From Faecalibacterium sp. (GTDB lineage Bacteria > Bacillota > Clostridia > Oscillospirales > Ruminococcaceae), in the NCBI GenBank assembly GCA_017483235.1, contig JAFULE010000106.1, forward strand, positions 1 through 10,759: a stretch of DNA of 10,759 bases, in the 5' to 3' direction. Every line of letters starts with the position of its first letter. The stretch's first letter is position 1. Under the pieces are notes generated by a model. The model ran no database searches. It was not told the DNA's origin and saw nothing but the letters and a program-made list of their open reading frames with translations. A program made the position numbers and the translations under genes. Positions 6,390 to 10,759 of the stretch are shown here, in pieces.

Positions 6390-8818
6390 TCATTAAATAT
6401 AAAGTCAGCGATTTTGCCAAGGATATCAATCAGCAGCCCAAGGCTCTGGCCGATGCCCTCACCGTGTTTACCGGTGCGGCCAAAAAGACCAGTGCCAATC
6501 TGGAAGAGGGCGAGCTGAATTTCCTGCTGGATAAGCTCACCCGCGACAATGCCGAGACCAGTCTGGAAGCCTACCTGAAAAGCGGTGTGAAGGAGGAGCC
6601 CAAGCCCGCTGCTCCCGAAAAGAAGGCTGCCGAGCCCCAGAAGGCCGGCAAACCCCAGCAGCAGGGCAAAAAGCCCCAGCAGCAGAATGCCCCTGCCGCA
6701 AAGCCTGCCCAGACCGAGCCCCAGCGCAAAAAGCGCGAGGAGAAGACCGTCTCCTTCAGCGAGCTGGCCAAGCAGACCGGGGCCAAAGCCCCCGCTGCCG
6801 CCAAGCAGGCTGTCGAGGTCAAGCTGGAAAACAAGCAGGTCACCGTCGATACCCGTACCGTTGACCTGAACGTGGATCGTTTCGACGCCCGTTACGACGA
6901 CCTGGCTTCCACCAAGAACACCGAGAACCGCCGCAAGCCCACCCCGCAGGGCAACAAGCAGAAGTTCACCCAGCGCAACCAGCGCCAGAAGCAGCAGTTC
7001 CAGAAGGGCAAGCGCGAAAGCGAGTTCGAGCGTCTGCAGCGCATCCAGCTGGAAAAGGCCCGCAATGCCCAGCTGAAGGTGATGATCCCCGACGAGATCA
7101 CCGTGGGCGAGCTGGCTACCCGTCTGAAGCAGCAGGCCGGCAAGGTCATTGCCAAGTTCATGCAGATGGGCGAGATGCACGCCATCAACGATGTGATCGA
7201 TTTTGACACCGCCGCCCTGATCGCCGAGGAGTTCAACGCCAAGGTCGAGCGCGAGGTTCACGTTTCCATCGAAGAGCGTCTGTTTGTGCAGGAGGAGGAC
7301 TCTGCCGAGGATCTGGTCGAGCGTCCCCCCGTGGTTTGTGTCATGGGTCACGTCGACCACGGCAAAACCTCCATTCTGGACGCCATCCGCAAAACCAACG
7401 TTACCGCAGGCGAAGCCGGTGGTATCACCCAGGCCATCGGCGCCTACCAGGTCAAGATCAACGACAGCGTCATCAGCTTCCTGGATACCCCGGGCCACGA
7501 GGCTTTCACCTCCATGCGTGCCCGCGGCGCCAATATGACCGATATTGCTATTCTGGTGGTTGCCGCCGACGACGGCATCATGCCCCAGACCGTTGAATCC
7601 ATCAGCCATGCCAAGGCCGCCGGCGTTAAGGTAATCGTGGCCATGAACAAGATGGATAAGCCCACCGCCAACCCCGACCGCGTGAAGGAAGGCCTGACCC
7701 AGTACGGCATCGTGCCCGAAGACTGGGGTGGCGATGTGGCCTGCGTGCCGGTATCTGCCCTGAAGGGCACCGGCATCGAGGACCTGCTGGAGCGTATCGC
7801 TCTGGAGGCCGAGTTCATGGAGCTGAAGGCCAACCCCAACCGCCGCGCCAAGGGCGCCGTGGTCGAGGCCCGTCTGGACAAGGGCCAGGGCACCATTGCC
7901 ACCATTCTGGTGTAGAACGGCACCCTGCATGTGGGCGATGTGATCATCGCCGGCACTGCCGTGGGCCGTGTGCGTACCATGCGCGACGACAAGGGCCGCA
8001 ATGTTACCTCTGCCGGCCCCTCCAAGCCGGTCGAGATCACCGGCCTGACCGAAGTTCCCCAGGCCGGCGATGCCTTCGAGGCTGTTGAAGACGAGCGTCT
8101 GGCCCGCGAACTGGCTTCCAACCGCGCTGCCGCCATCAAGGAAAAGCAGTTTGCTGCATACACCAAGGTCACTCTGGATAACCTGTTTACCCAGATGGCT
8201 CAGAACGACATGAAGGAACTGACCATCGTGGTCAAGGCCGACGTGCAGGGCTCGGCCGAGGCGGTCAAGCAGAGCCTGGAGAAAATCTCCAACGACGAAG
8301 TGCGCGTGCGCGTCATTCATGCCGGCGTTGGCGCCATCAGCAAGTCCGACGTGGACCTGGCCGATGCCTCCAACTCCATCATCATCGGCTTCAACGTCCG
8401 TCCCGACCCTGTGGCCAAGGACGCCGCCGCCCAGACCCGCGTGGAAATGCGTATGTACCGCGTCATTTACGACGCTATCAACGACGTGACCGACGCTATG
8501 AAGGGCATGCTGGCACCCAAGTTCCGCGAGGTTGCTCTGGGCGAGCTGCAGGTGCGTCAGGTCATGCACATCAGCAGTGTTGGCACCGTTGCCGGCTGCC
8601 GTGTGACCCGCGGCAAGATCACCCGCGACAGCAAGGTGCGCGTGGTGCGCGACGGCATCGTGATCACCGAAGACGAGATCGCTTCGCTGCGTCGCTTTAA
8701 GGACGACGTCAAGGAAGTGGCCGAAGGCTACGAGTGCGGCGTTACCCTGAACAAGTTCAGCGACGTGAAGGAAGGCGACGTGTTCGAAGCCTTCAAGATG
8801 GAAGAATACCGCGATTGA
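6386..8818 (+). CDS. infB: Translation initiation factor IF2, interrupted by an in-frame TAG at codon 510
   Basis: Read through the TAG, the frame gives 810 residues of an otherwise normal IF2, the GTPase that brings fMet-tRNA to the 30S start site. Domains: IF2_N (about 1-55), a Lys/Gln/Pro/Ala-rich linker (about 70-225), a second IF2_N segment (about 234-290), then the G domain with G1 GHVDHGKT (321-328), GGITQ (345-349), DTPGH (367-371), NKMD (421-424) and SALKG (457-461). Domain II begins near 485, and domains III/IV with the fMet-tRNA-binding C-terminus end at 8818. The TAG at 7913-7915 cuts within domain II, giving a 509-residue product that lacks all the C-terminal domains. The remaining frame opens again at GTG 7931, but no Shine-Dalgarno precedes it. 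The ATG at 6386 has AAGGAGG at 6369-6375. GGITQA replaces the more usual GGITQH. I call this one gene. Whether it is really broken is unresolved. Confidence 0.93.
7913..7915 (+). other. infB: In-frame amber codon (TAG) in infB at a normally Gln site
   Basis: The codons read GTG TAG AAC GGC ACC CTG, giving V-stop-NGTL. IF2 domain II commonly has VLVQNGTL here, so CAG (Gln), the favoured Gln codon throughout this window, would restore the protein by a single C-to-T reversal. There is no frameshift: codon 510 and the downstream frame (for example GTG at 7931, codon 516) are in register with the ATG at 6386. The next in-frame ATG (7979) and the GTG at 7931 both lack a purine-rich ribosome binding site, so efficient restart is unlikely. 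Confidence 0.95.
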
Positions 8819-8828
8819 TCCGGCTGCA

Positions 8829-8871
8829 GGCAGGGCGGGGCGTGAACAAACACGCCTGCGCCGCTGCTGCC
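8829..8871 (+). other. GC-rich stem-loop in the infB-rbfA gap
   Basis: GGCAG (8829-8833) pairs with CTGCC (8867-8871), GGCG (8834-8837) with CGCC (8859-8862), and GGCGTG (8839-8844) with CACGCC (8851-8856) around an AACAAA loop. A G-T pair (8838/8857), a one-base bulge (8858) and a four-base bulge (8863-8866) complete it. That is 16 pairs, nearly all G-C. There is no T-run after it, so it is not a classic terminator. It ends 10 bases before the rbfA Shine-Dalgarno and could act in RNA processing, transcript stability or translational coupling. Its function is unknown. Confidence 0.5.
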
Positions 8872-8892
8872 GCGAACCGATAGGAGAGTACA

Positions 8893-9276
8893 ATGTCTCA
8901 AAAGAACATGGGGCGTCTGGCGCAGGATATGAAGCGCGAACTGATCGCGATCATCGGCCGGCTGAAGGACCCCCGCCTTGAGGGCGGGCTGCTGACCATT
9001 ACCCGCCTGGATGTTACCCCCGATCTGGATACTGCCAAGGTTTATGTCAGCGTGATGGGCCGCCCCGACGGGGCCAAGCCCGCCATCGACGCGCTGAACC
9101 GCGCTGCGGGCCATGTGCGCACCGAGGTCAGCCGCAAAATGCACATCCGCAAGGCCCCCCGCTTCGTGTTTGTCGAAGACGGCGGCGCCGCCTATGCTGC
9201 ACACATCAACGAGGTGCTGCGTAATCTGAATGTGACCAGCGAAGCAGACGAAGAACCGTCTGCCGACGAGGAGTAA
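8893..9276 (+). CDS. rbfA: 30S ribosome-binding factor RbfA
   Basis: RbfA (127 residues) is a single KH-like domain that binds immature 30S subunits and assists 16S rRNA 5'-end maturation and cold growth. The family blocks are present: MGRLAQDMKRELIAII near the start, LKDPRL (24-29), TITRLDVTPDLDTAKVYVSV (35-54), and ALNRAAGHVRTEV (67-79) with the helix-kink-helix AAG. The acidic C-terminal tail (EADEEPSADEE) is short. TAGGAGAG at 8881-8888 precedes the ATG. The 74-base gap after infB is the longest in the operon and contains a stem-loop. In many Firmicutes rbfA follows infB in just this way. Confidence 0.95.
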   Translation: MSQKNMGRLAQDMKRELIAIIGRLKDPRLEGGLLTITRLDVTPDLDTAKVYVSVMGRPDGAKPAIDALNRAAGHVRTEVSRKMHIRKAPRFVFVEDGGAAYAAHINEVLRNLNVTSEADEEPSADEE

Positions 9277-9307
9277 GCAAGAGCCGGCGCGAAAGGACGG
9301 ACTTTTT

Positions 9308-10312
9308 ATGACCGAACACCTGAATATCGAGCAGATGGCCCAGAAGCTGGCGTCCGCCGATCACTATCTGATTGTTTGCCACAAAAATCCCGACGGCGAC
9401 ACCATCGGCTGCGCCGGTGCACTGTATCATGCGCTGACCGCTCTGGGCAAAACCGCTGCGGTGATCTGCGCTGATCCCATTCCCGCCCGGTATGCCTACA
9501 CCGGCATCAAGCTTTACGACGGCAGCTATCAGCCCGAAACGGTGGTTTCGGTGGATATTGCCAGCCTGCAGCTGTTTGGCGAACGCAACGATGTGCCCCA
9601 GCTGACCCGTCACGTGGATCTGTGCATCGACCATCACGCAGGCAACGGCGGCTTTGCCGATTTTACCCTGCTGGATGCTTCCGCTGCGGCGGCGGCCGAG
9701 GTGATGACCGACCTGATCGAGGCACTGGGGGTGCAGCTGACCCCCCAGATGGCCGACTGTCTGTATACCGGCCTTTCCACCGACACCGGCTGCTTCAAGT
9801 TCCCCAGCACCACGGCCCGCACCCACGCGGTGGCGGCCCGTCTCATCGAGGCCGGCGCCGATGTGCAGCGGCTGAATAAACTGCTGTTTGAAACCCGTTC
9901 CCCCCAGCGCATGGAGATCGAGCGGATGGCTTTGAACAGTTTGGAATATCATTTCGACGGCCGCTGTGCGGTCATCTGTCTGGATCGCGATCAGATCGCC
10001 GACAGCGGGGTCGAACCTGCCGATCTGGAGGATCTGACCGGCCTGCCCCTGACCATTGCCGGGGTGCAGGTGGGTCTTACCCTGCGCCAGCAGCCCGGCG
10101 GCAGCTGCCGCATCAGTGTGCGCACCGTGGCCGGTATGGACGCCTGCGCCATTGCCCGTCGGTTGGGCGGCGGTGGCCACAACCGTGCAGCCGGCTGCGA
10201 GCTGGAAGGCAATCTGGATAACGCCAAGGCCGCCATTCTGGCCGAGGTGGAAGCCGAACTGACCGCAATGGACGAGGCCGCTGCTGCCGCAGCCGAACAG
10301 GAGGAAGCGTGA
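9308..10312 (+). CDS. nrnA: DHH/DHHA1 phosphoesterase, NrnA type (nanoRNase / pAp phosphatase)
   Basis: The protein has 334 residues with the full DHH-DHHA1 architecture. Mn-binding motifs run in order: HKNPDGDTIG (25-34), D83 in VSVDIAS, CIDHH (106-110) and STDTGCF (157-163). The DHHA1 substrate-binding glycine motif GGGGHNRAAG is at 287-296. NrnA proteins degrade 2-5-nucleotide RNA ends and dephosphorylate 3'-phosphoadenosine 5'-phosphate. The nanoRNase assignment rests on length, motif spacing and the conserved location between rbfA and truB; a related c-di-AMP/pApA-acting DHH protein is the alternative. AAAGGA at 9292-9297 precedes the ATG by 10 bases. The C-terminus is an Ala/Glu-rich tail. 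The TGA overlaps the truB ATG by one base. Confidence 0.88.
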   Translation: MTEHLNIEQMAQKLASADHYLIVCHKNPDGDTIGCAGALYHALTALGKTAAVICADPIPARYAYTGIKLYDGSYQPETVVSVDIASLQLFGERNDVPQLTRHVDLCIDHHAGNGGFADFTLLDASAAAAAEVMTDLIEALGVQLTPQMADCLYTGLSTDTGCFKFPSTTARTHAVAARLIEAGADVQRLNKLLFETRSPQRMEIERMALNSLEYHFDGRCAVICLDRDQIADSGVEPADLEDLTGLPLTIAGVQVGLTLRQQPGGSCRISVRTVAGMDACAIARRLGGGGHNRAAGCELEGNLDNAKAAILAEVEAELTAMDEAAAAAAEQEEA

Positions 10313-10759
10313 TGCAGGGCATCCTTGTGGTGGATAAACCCACCGGCTGGACCAGCTTTGACGTCATTGCCAAGCTGCGCGGCGTGCTGGGCACCCGCAA
10401 GCTGGGACATTCCGGCACGCTGGACCCCATGGCCACCGGCGTGCTGCCGGTGTTCTGCGGCGGTGCCAGCAAAGCAGTGGACCTGCAGCAGAATCACGAC
10501 AAAACTTACCGTGCGGTGCTGCGGCTGGGCCTGCGCACCGACACTGGCGATATCACCGGCCAAACGCTGGAAAGTGCCCCGGTCACCGCGGGCGAGGCCG
10601 AGCTGCTGGCGGTGCTGCCCCGGTTTGTGGGCGAGCAGACCCAGATCCCGCCCATGTATTCGGCGGTCAAGGTAAACGGCGTGCCACTGTACAAAATCGC
10701 CCGCAAAAACAGCGAAAAAGGGCAGGGGACCATCCCCGAGCCCGAGCGCAAAGCCCGGC
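10312..10759 (+). CDS. truB: tRNA pseudouridine-55 synthase TruB, N-terminal part (3' end outside window)
   Basis: 149 codons are visible, about half of the usual protein. TruB converts U55 of tRNA T-loops to pseudouridine. Visible family blocks are GILVVDKPTGWTSFDVI (3-19), the catalytic motif GHSGTLDPMATGVL (32-45) with catalytic Asp38, KTYRAVLRLGLRTDTGD (65-81), and QIPPMYSAVKVNG (near 108-120). AGGAGG at 10299-10304, 7 bases upstream, and the TGATG overlap with nrnA support the ATG at 10312. After VPLYKIARK the sequence has a segment (NSEKGQGTIPEPERKAR) roughly eight residues longer than the usual GEEVEREAR-type run. The frame stays open to the window edge. Confidence 0.95.
   Translation, partial: MQGILVVDKPTGWTSFDVIAKLRGVLGTRKLGHSGTLDPMATGVLPVFCGGASKAVDLQQNHDKTYRAVLRLGLRTDTGDITGQTLESAPVTAGEAELLAVLPRFVGEQTQIPPMYSAVKVNGVPLYKIARKNSEKGQGTIPEPERKAR

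Noticed and set aside
7913..7915. Pyrrolysine insertion at the TAG.
   Set aside because: The site is an ordinary Gln position in domain II of IF2, not a methyltransferase active site, and no pyl genes are in view.
7931..8818. Separate gene for a C-terminal IF2 fragment starting at GTG 7931.
   Set aside because: The start falls in the middle of a domain II strand with no Shine-Dalgarno before it, and the frame is continuous with the upstream part. One interrupted gene is the simpler reading.
6335..8893. Very long open frame on the minus strand opposite infB (852 codons).
   Set aside because: It is antisense to a clear IF2 gene, has a repetitive Gly/Leu/His-rich translation typical of a mirrored GC-rich gene, and shows no recognisable domain.
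9206..10180. Minus-strand open frame of 324 codons opposite nrnA.
   Set aside because: It is a shadow of a well-supported DHH/DHHA1 gene. The His/Gly/Gln-rich composition is the usual artefact.

Overview
The window is about 10.8 kb of GC-rich bacterial chromosome, most likely from a Clostridia-type Firmicute. The evidence is a single-chain glycyl-tRNA synthetase, a short NusA (362 residues, no acidic-repeat tail), and the Firmicutes gene order rimP-nusA-rnpM(ylxR)-ylxQ-infB-rbfA-nrnA-truB. High GC with almost exclusive use of CAG for Gln would suit an Oscillospiraceae/Ruminococcaceae lineage (Faecalibacterium, Subdoligranulum or Gemmiger-like). That placement is inference from general appearance, not from a search.

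Left part (1-2696): the 3' end of glyQS reads rightward and meets a leftward two-domain family 2 glycosyltransferase gene. A 15-bp hairpin with T-runs on both strands lies between their 3' ends and looks like a shared bidirectional terminator. The glycosyltransferase has its own near-consensus promoter on the minus strand. That promoter sits back to back with a weaker plus-strand promoter for an M29-family aminopeptidase gene (2697-3932). A TGTGCAG direct repeat with 11-bp periodicity lies between the two -35 boxes.

Right part (3933-10759): a translation/transcription factor operon begins at an extended -10 promoter (3965-3993). Next comes a leader hairpin with a GCAA tetraloop and a T-rich tail, a candidate attenuator. 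The genes follow in order: rimP (30S maturation), nusA (elongation, termination and antitermination), rnpM (RNase P modulator), ylxQ (L7Ae-family RNA-binding protein), infB (IF2), rbfA (30S maturation), nrnA (DHH phosphoesterase, nanoRNase/pAp phosphatase) and truB (tRNA pseudouridine-55 synthase, cut by the window edge). Spacing is tight, with good Shine-Dalgarno sequences, one ATGA overlap (ylxQ/infB) and one TGATG overlap (nrnA/truB). The longest internal gap (infB-rbfA, 74 nt) contains a long GC-rich stem-loop.

The most striking observation is an in-frame TAG at codon 510 of infB (7913-7915). The reading frame and IF2 homology continue undisturbed on both sides, and Gln (CAG) would be expected at this site. 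infB is essential, so the candidates are an assembly or consensus error, a mixed-population C-to-T variant, amber suppression, or UAG recoding. None of the ten stop codons visible in the window is TAG. No tRNA, rRNA, CRISPR array, insertion sequence or phage gene was seen.
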